64,000 nucleotides of DNA from contig NC_079875.1 in the NCBI RefSeq assembly GCF_029227915.1, forward strand, positions 9,917,001-9,981,000. Reading direction: 5' to 3'. Each line of letters opens with the position of its first letter. Position 1 is the first letter of the stretch. A program made the translations under genes and the position numbers. Under the pieces are notes generated by a model. That model did not search any database. It saw only the letters and a program-made list of their open reading frames with translations, and was not told where the DNA came from. Shown here piece after piece: positions 33,911-45,134 of this stretch. Source of the stretch: Hydractinia symbiolongicarpus. Taxonomy: Eukaryota > Cnidaria > Hydrozoa > Anthoathecata > Hydractiniidae.

Positions 33911-36900
33911 CTAAGTCTTCTTCTTGCGCTTCGGATTGATGATGACGTAACGCTCTGTAGTTTTTCTTTGTCGTTTCGGGTAGGTTTTTGCACCGTTCTT
34001 GTGGTTTTTCTTTTCGTATAGATCTTCTTCTTTGTTATGGCCATCATTCGGTTTAGATTGTTGGTTCTCATCAAAATTCGCATTGCTTGAGCAGGTACAA
34101 GGGTCTGCCCTGTTTCGCGCGTTAGAAACACTCGATTGCTTACCCTTCGCAGATCTATACAGTTTCGCGTGTCCGTTTGCTCGTAGAAACGTTTTTCCTT
34201 CCTTGTTTCGAACCATGATGCTTCGTTTGTATACTTTAATGATGGTGAAGACTTCCTTTAACCAGGGCGGTGAAAGTTTGTTTTTGTTGTCGGTAAGATT
34301 TTTCAACAATACCTTTTGTCCGACTTCAAAAGTGACAGTTTTTGCCTTGCGGTTCTGGTCGGTGTTTTCCTTGGATTTCTGTTTGTGCTTTTCATCATTC
34401 TTGTTTACTTCTATATCCAATTCACTGTTGCTTTTCACAAGTTGACTAACGTCAGGAAGATCATTCGTTAGCGGTCTACCGAACATCAGTGTTGCAGGTG
34501 GAACTTTAGTTACGGTATGAGGTGTGGTTCGGTAACTCAAAAGGAATGTGTCAAGAGTTTTACGCCAATCCTTTCCAGTGATGACAGCAGTTTGATTGTG
34601 TCGCTTCAATGTGCGGTTAAATCTCTCAACCTCACCATTAGCTTGTGGCCAGTATGGAGTTGTACGCCGGTGTTTTATACCATGTTGTTGAAGGTATCGG
34701 CTGAATTTGAAGGACGTGAATTGTGAACCGTTGTCAGTTACAATTGTTTTTGGATAACCAAAAATACTAAAGGTTCGCTTCATAACATTTATTATGTTTT
34801 GCACCCCAGTGTTCTTGATAGAAGAAACTATTGGGTATCTGGATCTGTAATCAATCAAAACTAACAGGTTGTCACCAGAGGGATAAGGGCCTTGAATGTC
34901 CATTGCAATAGTGTTCCAAGGTTGTTTGGGAATTTCTGTTGGTTGTGACGGTTCATGCCTGGTGGTGGAGGGTGCAGTTACTTGGCAGGCATGACAGGTA
35001 AGTGTTAGATCTTCGATTTGTTTGTTCATCAGCGGCCACCAAACTTTTTCACGTAATAGTAGTTTAGTTTTGGTTGTTCCTTGATGCGTAGCATGTGCTA
35101 TCTGCAACATTTTCTGTTGTAGAGTGCTTGGGATGACAATTCGTTGTCCTTTGAGTAAAATGTTATTCACAAAGGATAACTCATGCTTTGCATGTCTGTA
35201 TGGATTCAAAGCAGAATCTTTTGGCCAGGCCTTCGAGTTAATGGCTTTGGTGACTTTTTGAAGAATGATGTCTTTTGCAGTTTCATCTTGTATCTCTTCG
35301 ATATTGCAGCTTTTAGGTACTGCTTCTGCTGCTGTAAAGTTGATAAAGGATTCAATTGAGTCGTCAGTTTCTCCTTCACTGTCTGTACAAACAGGGTCTC
35401 TTGATAGTATGTCAGCAGCATTTTTGGCACCAGAAATGTATTTTAATTTGTAGTTATACCCTTGTATGCGAAGAAGCCATCTCTGGATCCTCGGTGGTGG
35501 AGATGTGGAAGTTGGTGACATTACGTGCAAAAGACTCTTGTGATCAGTGGTGATATCGAAGTCACGGTCATATATGAAAAAGTGAAAGTGTGTGCAGCCA
35601 AAGGCAACTGCAAGAGCTTCTCGTTCTGTTTGTGAGTATCTCTGTTCAACAGGTGTTAATGCTCTACTTCCATATGCTACCGGCTTGAAGTTTCCATCTT
35701 TCTGTTTCTGTGTAAGTATGGCACCAAGACCATACGGACTTGCATCAACAATTATGTCTGTTTCCGCCTCAGGATTGTAAAATGCCATAGTTTCAGAAGT
35801 GCAAAGTTTTTCTTTGAGTAAATCAAATGATTTCTGTTCAAGATCTGTCCATATGAATGGTGTATTTTTCTTGGTGAGTTTCCTCAGTGGAGCTGATAAT
35901 GTACTGTAGTCTTTGATGAACTGACTGCAATAATTTACTAGACCAAGAAAGGATCTGACTTCTGTCGATGTTGTTGGTGTTTTGAATTTGTTGACTGCAG
36001 TGACTTTGGAAGGGTCTGGAGATATGCCATCTGTTGTGAGAGTATATCCACTAAATAAAATTTTATTCTTGCTAAACTCACATTTTTCTGGGTTGACACG
36101 CAGGCCATTCTCAGAAAGATTACGAAGAACCTTATCGAGATTGCGGTCATGCTCAGCTTGTGTTTTTCCCCAGATAAAAATATCATCAGAGATGTTCTTT
36201 GCCCCTTCACAATCAGCAATTACCATTTCAATATTTTTCTGAAAATGTTCAAAGGCACTTGAAATACCATATATGAGACGCTTGTATCTGAAAATTCCTT
36301 TATGGGTAATGAAGGCAGTAATGTTTCTGCTTTCTTCGGCTAACTCAATTTGATGGTAGCCTTCTCGCAGGTCAATTTTTGAGAAGACAGTGGCTCCATT
36401 TAATAATGGTAGGATTTCTTCCAGTTTTGGAATAGGATGCTTCTCTCTGATAATGGCAGTGTTTGCTCTGCGCATGTCCACACACAATCTAATTTTGCCA
36501 TTTTTCTTAGGTACTGCGACAATTGGTGAAACCCACGAAGTTGGTCCATTGACTGGCTCAATGATATCTAATTTCAGCAGTCTATCGAGCTCTGCTTCAA
36601 CTTTCTTTCTGGTGTGAAACGGCAGTCTCCTAGTTGGTTGCTGGATGGGGGTGACATCTGGATCAATATGGAGTTTCTGTTTGAAGTTGTTAAGTTTTCC
36701 CATTCCTTTGAATACCTTGTTGTTTTTGTTGAGGACTTGTTCTGTTGATACTGGTATGCCTTTTGACAGACTTCTGCTACCTAACTGGAATGTTCTATGG
36801 TTGATGGGTGTTGTAGCTGGTCCAATTCGTAATAGATCTAGCTGCTCAGCTGTTTTGTGACCAAGTAAATTGCCTCCTTGACCAGGTATTACGTAGAATT

Positions 36901-38011
36901 TTGCTAGTATTTTATGGTGATTTGCTGCAACTGTAGCTTTGAAGGTACCAGTGATTGGGAGCTTCTTAGTAGCATTGTATGGGTAGATTCGGGCATTGGA
37001 TTTCTGAAGCTGGATGTTGCTGAATAAGCGTTTATAGGTTCGAAAATCGATGATATTTGTTGTGCTTCCAGAATCAATGATAGCAGTCATTTCGCTATTG
37101 TTTACTAGAACGGGGAAGTTATTTGACTTCGTAGTGTTCATCATGTATAGGTAGATATCCTCATCTTCGTCATCAGAGTTTTCATGGTTGGTTTGATGAA
37201 CTTGCTGTTTATTTTTGGTGCGGCACATTTTTGCAAAATGTCCTTTAATACCACATTTGTTACATGTTTTATCTCTTGATCTCCGACATTCATGACTTTT
37301 GTGGTTCTTCATACCACAGCGACCACATTCTGGTTTGTTGAATGATTTGGTTGGGTTGTTCCGATGTGGTGGTGCATTGTGTTTCCCATGGCTACGATGA
37401 GGTGGTCTACGCCCATGTAGTTTGTTGATTTGTTCAGAGCTTTCTTCTTCAGTGTCATGTTGTGTTTGTTTACCATTAGCTATTTCTTTGTTTTGGTGTT
37501 CTGCAGATTCAAAAAGTCGTCCAAGGTCCTGTGTTTTCTGGAGATTCAAATCAGTTTCCATAAGTAAACGTTTGCGGAATTTAATATTCGATGTTTTTGC
37601 TATGACCATGTCTCGGATTTCATTGTCAGTTTCTGATCCATATTCACAATATAAGGAAAGTTGTCGTAGACGGGTAATGAATTGATCCGTACTTTCCCCT
37701 ACTTGTTGTGAGGCTTGGTGAAATTTATGCCTTTCGAAAGGTATGTTCTTTTTGACTGAAAAATGTTCATCAAATTTATGGAGGGCTTCTTCAAATGTTG
37801 TTCCAGGATCAGAGAAAGTTTCAAATATTTCCTGGCATTTAGGTCCAATCATGTGGAGTAAAATTGCCCTCTTTCTTTCATCATCCCTAACTCCACTTGC
37901 TAGTATGTAGTATTTAAGACTGGTCTGCCATTTCGTCCATCGTTGACCAACTGAAGTCGGTTCTCCATTTGGGTCAAAGGGTGGTATGGCTGGAAGTTGC
38001 AAAACGGACAT
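33911..38011 (-). CDS. Gypsy Gag-Pol polyprotein
   Basis: One open frame of about 1366 codons from the first ATG (38011); the frame is open 12 codons further without an ATG. Order: Gag-like helical region (about 15-190); two zinc knuckles (about 241-275, the second C-x2-C-x4-H-x4-C); aspartic protease with DSGSTTN at about 325; reverse transcriptase with an ISDD active-site variant of YxDD; RNase H ending near an ADILSRD motif; integrase with an HHCC zinc finger (HATHQG... CHACQ), a DDE core (MDIQGP, VTDNGSQF, ANGEVERF), and a basic C-terminal tail. Gag and Pol share one frame, as in many Ty3/Gypsy elements of this type, and there is no envelope gene. It copies the element's RNA and inserts the cDNA. 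No stop or frameshift is present, so it may be active. Confidence 0.93.
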   Translation of the reverse strand: MSVLQLPAIPPFDPNGEPTSVGQRWTKWQTSLKYYILASGVRDDERKRAILLHMIGPKCQEIFETFSDPGTTFEEALHKFDEHFSVKKNIPFERHKFHQASQQVGESTDQFITRLRQLSLYCEYGSETDNEIRDMVIAKTSNIKFRKRLLMETDLNLQKTQDLGRLFESAEHQNKEIANGKQTQHDTEEESSEQINKLHGRRPPHRSHGKHNAPPHRNNPTKSFNKPECGRCGMKNHKSHECRRSRDKTCNKCGIKGHFAKMCRTKNKQQVHQTNHENSDDEDEDIYLYMMNTTKSNNFPVLVNNSEMTAIIDSGSTTNIIDFRTYKRLFSNIQLQKSNARIYPYNATKKLPITGTFKATVAANHHKILAKFYVIPGQGGNLLGHKTAEQLDLLRIGPATTPINHRTFQLGSRSLSKGIPVSTEQVLNKNNKVFKGMGKLNNFKQKLHIDPDVTPIQQPTRRLPFHTRKKVEAELDRLLKLDIIEPVNGPTSWVSPIVAVPKKNGKIRLCVDMRRANTAIIREKHPIPKLEEILPLLNGATVFSKIDLREGYHQIELAEESRNITAFITHKGIFRYKRLIYGISSAFEHFQKNIEMVIADCEGAKNISDDIFIWGKTQAEHDRNLDKVLRNLSENGLRVNPEKCEFSKNKILFSGYTLTTDGISPDPSKVTAVNKFKTPTTSTEVRSFLGLVNYCSQFIKDYSTLSAPLRKLTKKNTPFIWTDLEQKSFDLLKEKLCTSETMAFYNPEAETDIIVDASPYGLGAILTQKQKDGNFKPVAYGSRALTPVEQRYSQTEREALAVAFGCTHFHFFIYDRDFDITTDHKSLLHVMSPTSTSPPPRIQRWLLRIQGYNYKLKYISGAKNAADILSRDPVCTDSEGETDDSIESFINFTAAEAVPKSCNIEEIQDETAKDIILQKVTKAINSKAWPKDSALNPYRHAKHELSFVNNILLKGQRIVIPSTLQQKMLQIAHATHQGTTKTKLLLREKVWWPLMNKQIEDLTLTCHACQVTAPSTTRHEPSQPTEIPKQPWNTIAMDIQGPYPSGDNLLVLIDYRSRYPIVSSIKNTGVQNIINVMKRTFSIFGYPKTIVTDNGSQFTSFKFSRYLQQHGIKHRRTTPYWPQANGEVERFNRTLKRHNQTAVITGKDWRKTLDTFLLSYRTTPHTVTKVPPATLMFGRPLTNDLPDVSQLVKSNSELDIEVNKNDEKHKQKSKENTDQNRKAKTVTFEVGQKVLLKNLTDNKNKLSPPWLKEVFTIIKVYKRSIMVRNKEGKTFLRANGHAKLYRSAKGKQSSVSNARNRADPCTCSSNANFDENQQSKPNDGHNKEEDLYEKKNHKNGAKTYPKRQRKTTERYVIINPKRKKKT

Positions 38012-38224
38012 GCTAGCTGCACAGAAATGCTCAGAGCGCGCGCACAAGTATAACTATCGCTTGAAATTACAAAGGACAGCCTAGCAAAGTTTCCTTTCGC
38101 ACAGTAAGAGTCAACAAAATTTGTTGTTTTGATTCGAAAATTCACACGTCTTGTTTCACGCGAGATTGCTTTGTAATTATGAAATATACCTCTCCATGAG
38201 TTCTTGGAATCCTCGTCGCCAATT

Positions 38225-38391
38225 TGTAGTAGTTATCTATCATCAGATAAAAAGTATTCTTCTGATAAAAGGAGCTAATCACATATAAACATAAAGTCTG
38301 ATATCAGATGCTGTGACACCATCTTGGATCGTGTTTAGAGAGCGAGCCGAAACTCACGGCATCCGATATATACCTAGTAAAATATATTACA
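38225..38391 (-). repeat. Gypsy LTR (5' LTR in element orientation)
   Basis: 167 bp, identical to 33509-33675. It should contain the element's promoter, and the minus-strand TATATA-rich stretch near its start is a candidate. Confidence 0.9.
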
Positions 38392-38396
38392 CCACG
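38392..38396. repeat. Target-site duplication CCACG (right)
   Basis: Matches 33504-33508. Confidence 0.85.
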
Positions 38397-38583
38397 GATT
38401 AGGTTTTTCTTTCGACCTTAGTAGAACTTTCTTTAGCAAATGTGCTTTTAAATCTCGTACGGTGTCGTGTCCTATGTGAATAAGCTTTTTTTTCCACAAT
38501 CGATGTAGAGTATTTCTCTGCACGGACATTGTGATGGTCAACTCTTTACGTCCCACATATATTCCCAACATTGTAATTAACAC
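38392..38583 (-). pseudogene. 5' part of the older transposable-element ORF
   Basis: About 63 open codons on the minus strand end in ...KEKPNPW at the Gypsy insertion point. They contain MSVQRNTLHRLWKKKL and a Lys/Leu-rich helix. Dropping the Gypsy and one CCACG copy joins this frame to 33508-33375 without a shift. An upstream start was not found, so it was probably already a fragment. Confidence 0.5.
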
Positions 38584-39330
38584 TGTTAATTACAAAAAAA
38601 CTTTTCGTTCTCATTTATTCACTATAATATTTCGAACTTTATCAAAAGAAAATTAACAATTTAGGATGGTTTAAAGTTACATAAAATGAAACAAAAAATT
38701 GTCATACTTAGGCAATATAGACAGTAGGTTTTTTAAAATGTTTTCTAACACGTCGGACCCAATCGTGGTGGGTGATCACACGTCACTAAAATATGTTGTT
38801 ATTTCTATTTTAGCAGCCCCACCTATGTTAATTCACGTCTACTATTGAACAGAACTTCAGGGCTCCTACCCCTCCTAAAAATCCTAGAACATAAAATTTT
38901 CCTACATAATCCAAAAATATCCTAAAATTTCCTGATTTTTTGGAAATACATTTTTAGAGAACAAATGTATATGAAACTCTATTTGCATAATGGATTTTTT
39001 TTGTGGAATATAAGTCGGAAATATTTTTATTCTGCATTAGATATCCTATATTTCCAAATCTTCATAGTAACAAAAGATTGCAAAGAATTTTCATGCAAAA
39101 GTTAGATACACTCTTTATACACAATTTTTTCCCAAAAGATATTTAATTGTTTTCCAAAAGTACATTTTAATTTATACTTTTGGGAACTAATCAAATAAAG
39201 AGTATATTGTATAATATTCTGAAGATGACTTTGGTAAAGTCGAAACATACAATATTTTATACTATATTGCTATTACTTGTTAAGCTTTTGAATCTTTCAT
39301 CTGGAAATCTGGAAATAGAAGGTAAAAGTC
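38584..39330. other. Intergenic, repeat edge
   Basis: No exon is seen. TCCTAAAA-rich text (38876-38935) recurs at 40083-40185, on the far side of the hAT-like fragment, and may mark its old ends. Confidence 0.35.
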
Positions 39331-39339
39331 AGTTTTTAA

Positions 39340-39735
39340 CTGGCCCAAAGTTTTCTCCACGCTGCTTGTCCTTCCTTATGGCCAGGCACAAGTTGAGCGT
39401 GGCTTTAACACCAACATCGATCTTGTAGATGTCAATATACAAGGTGAAACCCTTGTTGCTCTGGGCGTGCGCTGTCCATGATCACATAATCAGTAAGATT
39501 TAAAACCACAAGATGTGAATATTACCAATGGAGTTGAGATGCTCGGAAAAACTACTTCATATAAGTCTGATGAAGATCATTTATCATTTGAAGTTGAAAA
39601 ATACATCTCTTGCTGATATCAAATCTACTATATCGAAATCGAATGCTTTGAAAAGAGCTGCGGCTGAGAATCAGGAAATAATTGACAAGCTGTCCGCCAA
39701 AAAGAAAAGTGTAATTAAAATAAAAAGCTGACATT
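39340..39735 (+). pseudogene. Degenerate hAT-like transposase C-terminus
   Basis: With frameshifts, plus-strand sequence at 39365-39480 reads LPYGQAQVERGF, then a DLVDVNIQGETLVAL block, typical of the C-terminal dimerisation segment of hAT-type transposases. The open frame 39528-39731 adds a Lys/Ala-rich helix (SNALKRAAAENQEIIDKLSA) ending in a stop. No catalytic part remains. Confidence 0.5.
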
Positions 39736-41754
39736 TGATTTAGTCTTAATTTTTTGATTTTGTTTACATCTGTTTCGAGAGGACAACTGCAATAATGAGA
39801 ACTGAAATCTAAATTTGCCCTTCTCTTTTGATTTCTTTGACACCCTTATTTTTTTGTGCAGCTGTTTTAATAAAGTGTTTCAAGATTTTTGAGAATTTGT
39901 TATTGTTGTTTTCAGTCAGTTTGCTGGAAGATGTCATTTCATTTTCAATAGTGTTTCCTCTCTATCTTTACAGAAATACAACTTTAGAAAAAAAATCAAT
40001 TATTTTTTATTTTCTCAGGTAGCAGGTAGGAACATGTGCTAAGTTACCCTTGTCACACAAACCTCCTTGGTCACTCTAATTCAAATTATCCTAAAATCTC
40101 CTAAAAATTTTTATGTCCATACTCCGCTTATTGAAAAAATCTAAAAAAAACAGCTAAAATCCTCCCAAATATCCTAAAAAGTTAGTTGCAAAATATGTGG
40201 GGACCTTGAACTTGAATGAAAAGGGATAGCGTTAAGACGGTCGAGGGAAAATTGAATTTAAAAAAATAAATTTAACATTTACGTTTGGTTAATACATGTT
40301 TTTATAAGGATGACATTTATAAGCATCCTTAGGCTTAAATGTGGCAATTTTTTAAGTATAAGCTAAGCATGATGGGAAGACTAAGAAAATGTGTTGTGGG
40401 GTTTTCGTTACGTGAGCAGTTTTTTTTTTTATTCTCCATGTTTGAGTTAACCATCATGCAGTAACATTTAAGTTGTAATTGTTGTTCAAAATTCAAATAC
40501 AATATTTCTTTTTCTAATAAGCATATTTTAAACCTGATCATTTTCTAATAAATTTTTTTTCATTACACATAATCTAAGCATATTCCGCCCTCTCATAAGC
40601 ATCGTAAGCCTCTTGATATTTTAATTGCTTATAAACAAAAAAGTATATCATCATGCAGGATGAGTTTTCTTGTTACACCTACAGTCTATTATAAAAGAAG
40701 TGAACAATAAGATATACTCCTCATCCGGTGCAGTAGTTCGAAACTAAATTTATTTATTTATTAGTAACGGCATGATATCTCAACAAAGTGCAACGGTGCA
40801 ACTATACAATTCACTTCATTACGGCAATAGGACGGTTATTTCATTTAAATGATGTACAATTGTGCAAGTCTATTACTCAGAATAAAACAGTTCCTATTTC
40901 TATCATCATCCACGTAATAGACATGTGACCATTAGATTTCTTCGCTTCTTTTTATCTTTCAAGTAATTACTCTTAAAGTCATCACTTTGATTATGTCAGA
41001 ATAGTAAAAAATAGTTTCTGGTTGTAACCACGAGTTCCGATTCGCAATAAGGAAGTTACGTTGGATGATGTTAACACAATTATTTTTTATATTCTTTTAT
41101 AAAAAACAACAACTAGACCTGAGTCTTCTTCTCGTGATCTTGTCTAGGTTCATTTAAACCTTAAACGTTTTGCCTAGTTTGCATTTATAAAAGAGTACAA
41201 GTTTCTTGGATGAAAATTCGACCGTCATAAAAGTAATTTTGACGTCATTAGGTTGCTCATGGGCAAAACGATGAAACTTTTAATACTGATTCGTTTTTGT
41301 ATATTCAAAAAAGTCGGCTATTTTTTTCGTTTTGACATTGAATTTGTTGGTCCATCCGAAATTGAGTCGCTGGAAACTCGTTTCTTTCGTAAAACCAGCG
41401 CATTCCTAATCAATATAGTAGCCACAAAATCAAATTAAGTCCGCCATTGAAAAAAAAATTCAATATGGCGGAGGAAAAGAGAACGAAGTGATAAAAACAC
41501 GATTTTTATGAATATATTTTTGGTTTTTGTAATATTTATTTCTGCAACAAATGAATTTTTCTTCAATATTTATGAAATTTTAACTTATGTGAGAATGGAA
41601 GGTAAGCCATAAGAGACTGGAAACGAGACTAGCTAGAATCTTAAAGAAATAAGAAAAGTTAATTCTTGTTTTTTATTCCATAAAACTTAGATACATTAGA
41701 AATAGCCAGAAAGAATTTAATATTTTTTGTTTGTTTGTGACGTCACATACGCCC

Positions 41755-41833
41755 AACCTCGATTCCAGGGCCTGTAACGCTTTTTTGTTCATCCTTATAC
41801 CAATAAAGGCTACAGGCCTTGGGGTCGAGTTGA
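41755..41833. repeat. Hairpin MITE, AACCTCGTCCCCAGGG family
   Basis: Left AACCTCGATTCCAGGGCCTGTA, right TACAGGCCTTGGGGTCGAGTTG, inverted ends about 80 bases apart. Confidence 0.6.
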
Positions 41834-42049
41834 CATACGCCTTATTCTTAATTATAGAGAATCCAGTAATGTTTTATAATATGGCATGTCAATTTCTCCA
41901 TGAGTGAATCAAAAACAAAGTCAGCTTTTCGCCTTTCACCAATGCTGCGCTTATTTGCAAATTTTGTTAGATGTTTTAATAAGTCTAGCGCCGGTGAGAG
42001 ACAAAAAGCCCTAGTAATGAGGTTGGAAGGAAAATTTCTTTGCGAAAGA

Positions 42050-42285
42050 TTGTGATCAGTTTTACGTCAGTTTGCGAGAGCCTGTGGTTTTGATCAGTTT
42101 TACGTCAGTTTTACTTCAGTTTGCGAGATCCTGTGATTTTGATCAGTTTTACGTAAGTTTTACGCCAGTTTGCGAGAGCCTGTGATTTTGATAAGTTTTA
42201 CGTCAGTTTGCGAGAGCGTGTGATTTTGATCAGTTTTACGTAAGTTTTACGCCAGCTTGCGAGAGCCTGCGAGTTTTGCGTCAGT
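42050..42285. repeat. Tandem repeat GATCAGTTTTACGTCAGTTTGCGAGAGCCTGTG
   Basis: About five copies of a 37-48-bp unit. Length varies by one extra ACGTAAGTTTT-type block inside some units, so the array has a nested repeat structure. Confidence 0.75.
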
Positions 42286-42857
42286 TCTTTGCGTCTGCAT
42301 GAACATTTTGATATGTTATTGTAAAACATGCACTGAAGCAGAAAATAAAAAAAACAAAATGCTTATAAAAAAGCAAAATGCCCTGGGGACGAGGTTGTGG
42401 CATCGTAGTCAGTTCCAGACAAAGTCAAACACGCGATGTTTACGTATAGTAGCTAAATATATTAACATATAAACAAATAATTACACTCCATGATTCATGA
42501 AAATATAAATATATAATATAAATCAACTAATATAATTTTCCAGGTAAAACAAGACCTAAAGCTTATGTTGTAATCTTGCAGTTTAAGAAAAAAGAATTGG
42601 GTATCAGGATGTAATGACGTAACCTGACATCTTTATCTTTTTTCAAGTGATGTTGAAATTAAAGTAAAGCTGTTTACTGACAAGCATTTAAAGAATTTCA
42701 ATATGTTTGTGTTATTACTTCGTTGTGTTTACAATTGAGATATGATTCACATGTCAACATATATGTAGTATATTAACATTTTCACCCTCCTCCTGGGAGG
42801 TTGAATTACGTTAGAAATAGACAGCTTTAAGTTTTTTTTAGTCCTTTTAGGATGAAG

Positions 42858-42863
42858 TTTATT
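42858..42863 (-). promoter_or_regulatory. Polyadenylation signal of the BH3-motif gene
   Basis: AATAAA on the minus strand about 97 bases past the stop at 42960. Confidence 0.5.
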
Positions 42864-42959
42864 TTGTTTGTGTCCATATTTAACGGTTTATACCCAGTTT
42901 TCGGTTTTTTGTGCGATTTGTTACGTCATTTTTCGGTTTTTCCATTTTACGGTCACATG

Positions 42960-43235
42960 TCACATATCGATTCTCCCTCTTTGCTTATTTTCGTCGCCTT
43001 GCACGTTGACATTTTGCGTGCTTCCTTGCTGACTCAAACGATCTACATCATCACCAATAATGCGCAAGCAACGACCGATATCCCTGATTTTTCGCATAGA
43101 TTCCGACGACAATGCTCGTCGAAACGAAGATTTTCGTCGTTTTGGTTGTTGACTGTTTTCGTTCGAATTACTTGGTGTCTCGGTTGGCGCGGTTTCAGAT
43201 TTGCTTGATCTTTTAAAGAATTTGAATATACCCAT
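42960..43235 (-). CDS. BH3-motif protein (candidate BH3-only)
   Basis: 91 residues, ATG at 43235-43233, TGA at 42962-42960. Residues about 50-66 read IRDIGRCLRIIGDDVDR, which fits the BH3 consensus: hydrophobic, three residues, L, two residues, I, then G-D-D, then V. It is close to the BH3 of BAK-type proteins. BH3 helices bind the groove of BCL-2 family proteins and control apoptosis at mitochondria. The N-terminus (MGIFKFFKRSSK) is short, basic and aromatic; the middle is Ser/Asn/Pro-rich and probably disordered. No BH1 (NWGR) or BH2 motif or transmembrane tail appears in this ORF or nearby on this strand. There is no donor after the motif and AATAAA follows, so a BH3-only protein is favoured over a truncated BAK/BAX. 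A splice acceptor ends one base before the ATG. BH3 motifs are short, so chance similarity must be considered. Confidence 0.6.
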   Translation of the reverse strand: MGIFKFFKRSSKSETAPTETPSNSNENSQQPKRRKSSFRRALSSESMRKIRDIGRCLRIIGDDVDRLSQQGSTQNVNVQGDENKQRGRIDM

Positions 43236-43255
43236 TCTAAAAAAAATTTTTTTGC
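43236..43255 (-). promoter_or_regulatory. Splice acceptor one base before the BH3 gene start
   Basis: Minus strand: a run of T ending TTTTAG, then A, then ATG. This implies a 5'-UTR intron or a spliced-leader site. Confidence 0.5.
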
Positions 43256-43646
43256 GTTAGCCAAAAAATATAATAAATGCTAAAGATATATAATAATAAA
43301 GAGAAGAACTAAAACACGTTGTCTAGGAGAAGGGAATGATTTTGTGGCTTGGTACTTACTTATGTCGTGTGAATGTCTCTGTAACTTCTAATATATCATT
43401 TACTGTATATTTTTTAAAATCTTTATATATATCCCACAGTCAACTTTACATCGAAACTCTTCTATGTTTTCCCTCTGATTAGCATTGCATTGCGATTACA
43501 CTGACAATTATACATAATATTTTCTATACAACAACGAGTATGACGTCACACTGATTCTACGAAGGAGAGCAAATGATTAGTTCTCCTCTAAATAAATTAT
43601 GTTCTGTCAGCAATATGTTGTTGTATCATCATACGTGTTTTCTTCC

Positions 43647-43712
43647 AACCTCGTTCCAAGGAATATTTGCCTTCTTGTTAAAAAAGGCAAAAATCCCTGG
43701 GAACGAGGGTGG
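43647..43712. repeat. Hairpin MITE, AACCTCGTCCCCAGGG family
   Basis: Left AACCTCGTTCCAAGGAATATT+TGCC, right GGCA+AAAATCCCTGGGAACGAGG, inverted. Confidence 0.65.
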
Positions 43713-45025
43713 TTCTCTTCCTTGTTTGTTCTTATTTGGTTGCATGTATCTACCACGCGTTTATGTACCGCTGTTTCTCATTGGGGATTTAACCATACTT
43801 GAATATGAATAGAATTAAAAACACATACAAAGAACCCTTAGCAAAGAGATTGCGTGTTGTTCCATGGCACGATTAGGTGGTTCAATACTGAAATTTTTCA
43901 TATTAGACATTTTTCACGCTGGAAAAGTTAAAAAGTACAGGACCATCGTCAGAATATCATAGGCGTACGTAGAAGAGGCCTGAGGATGAGGTTGGTCATT
44001 GCGCAAGAAAACAAGCGAAGGTAAAAATACATGGCGGGAAATTCCAATAACAACATGTGAAAAAACAAGCGCGTTGTGGGTTTAACCAATATGGTAATAC
44101 CCAGCTGATGGCATGCTAATAAAATTTCAAGAAATATACGTTGAATGTAGTTTCGCTGGCTATTGGGTTTTTATTGTATTCAGCAATCACAAAATAAATT
44201 TTAATTACGAAATTCTTGGAATTGTAATTGCATACGTTTACATCATGATTTTATTTAGTATATATAGTCGAAAAGTTACAATATGCCCTGGGAACGAGGT
44301 TGTGTTTTACCATATATTTACGTCAGACAAATAACAACTTCCTGGAACGCATCGGAAATGATAGAAGGGAGATTTGAAACAGATCCACGTCAAAATATAT
44401 TAATAAAACTAAGATATTAGATTAGATGACTTGATATTTCATCCCTGTCCCCAGGATCTTTTACACCCTCACCAGTCTTTATGGAGCGGCCAATAAAATA
44501 TTTGGCTGCCTATATTAAATTACCAAATACCTTGAAATCGATGTTTCTAATATTTACTTTAATTTTCAGATGTGATTATGGTGATGCATAGAAAATAGTT
44601 TCCTTTATAATTCATGATTTAGGAATTTGTAGTTAAAACATGAAATGCATAAAAAAAGGTTGCTGAATATTAGTATTGATCAGTAGCGTAGCAATAATCA
44701 GACGAGTTTGATAGCGGTTTCATGTTAATTCGTTTGGTACACATGAAATAATTTAATTCTTAAAATTGCTAAAACATGCTTACAGCTTGATTTTCTTTTC
44801 TATATCTTTACGTTTGATAACAAACAGCTGCGCTTCTTGGGAAAGTTGAAGAAAGAAGAAGAAGTTTCGTTCACGTCAAAACATTCAAGTTAGCAAAGCT
44901 CGGATTTCCTTGAACTATTTTTTTAAAACTCTGAAGACGAGATTGTCAATAAGAAATAGATTTTACAGTTCTGGTCAACTCGATTTAAACATGGTTTTTT
45001 TAATTTATAACTGACTGTCCGAATT

Positions 45026-45134
45026 AACCTCGTCCCTAGAACCTTTTGTCTCTTATCGGCGCTGCGCTTATTATTGATAATTTCGCCTTGCCGTCCGATA
45101 TGCAAACAGAACAAGTCCTGTGATCGAGGTTGTG
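45026..45134. repeat. Hairpin MITE, AACCTCGTCCCCAGGG family
   Basis: Left AACCTCGTCCCTAGAA, right AAGTCCTGTGATCGAGGTTG, inverted. Confidence 0.6.

Larger units (their letters stand above)
33509..38391 (-). mobile_element. Intact Ty3/Gypsy LTR retrotransposon
   Basis: A 4883-bp element with two identical 167-bp LTRs, 5-bp target duplication CCACG, a candidate primer-binding site (TGGCGACGAGGATTCC, minus strand, from 38221) three bases after the 5' LTR, a polypurine tract beside the 3' LTR, and a single uninterrupted gag-pol frame. Identical LTRs mean very recent insertion. It lies inside an older transposable-element ORF. Confidence 0.92.
39736..42840. other. Intergenic with MITEs and a tandem repeat
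   Basis: No supported exon. It holds the MITE at 41755, single MITE ends near 41611, 42007 and 42380, and the tandem array at 42050-42285. Confidence 0.35.

Noticed and set aside
34000-37700. Many shorter plus-strand ORFs inside the Gypsy element
   Set aside because: They are antisense shadows of the gag-pol frame.
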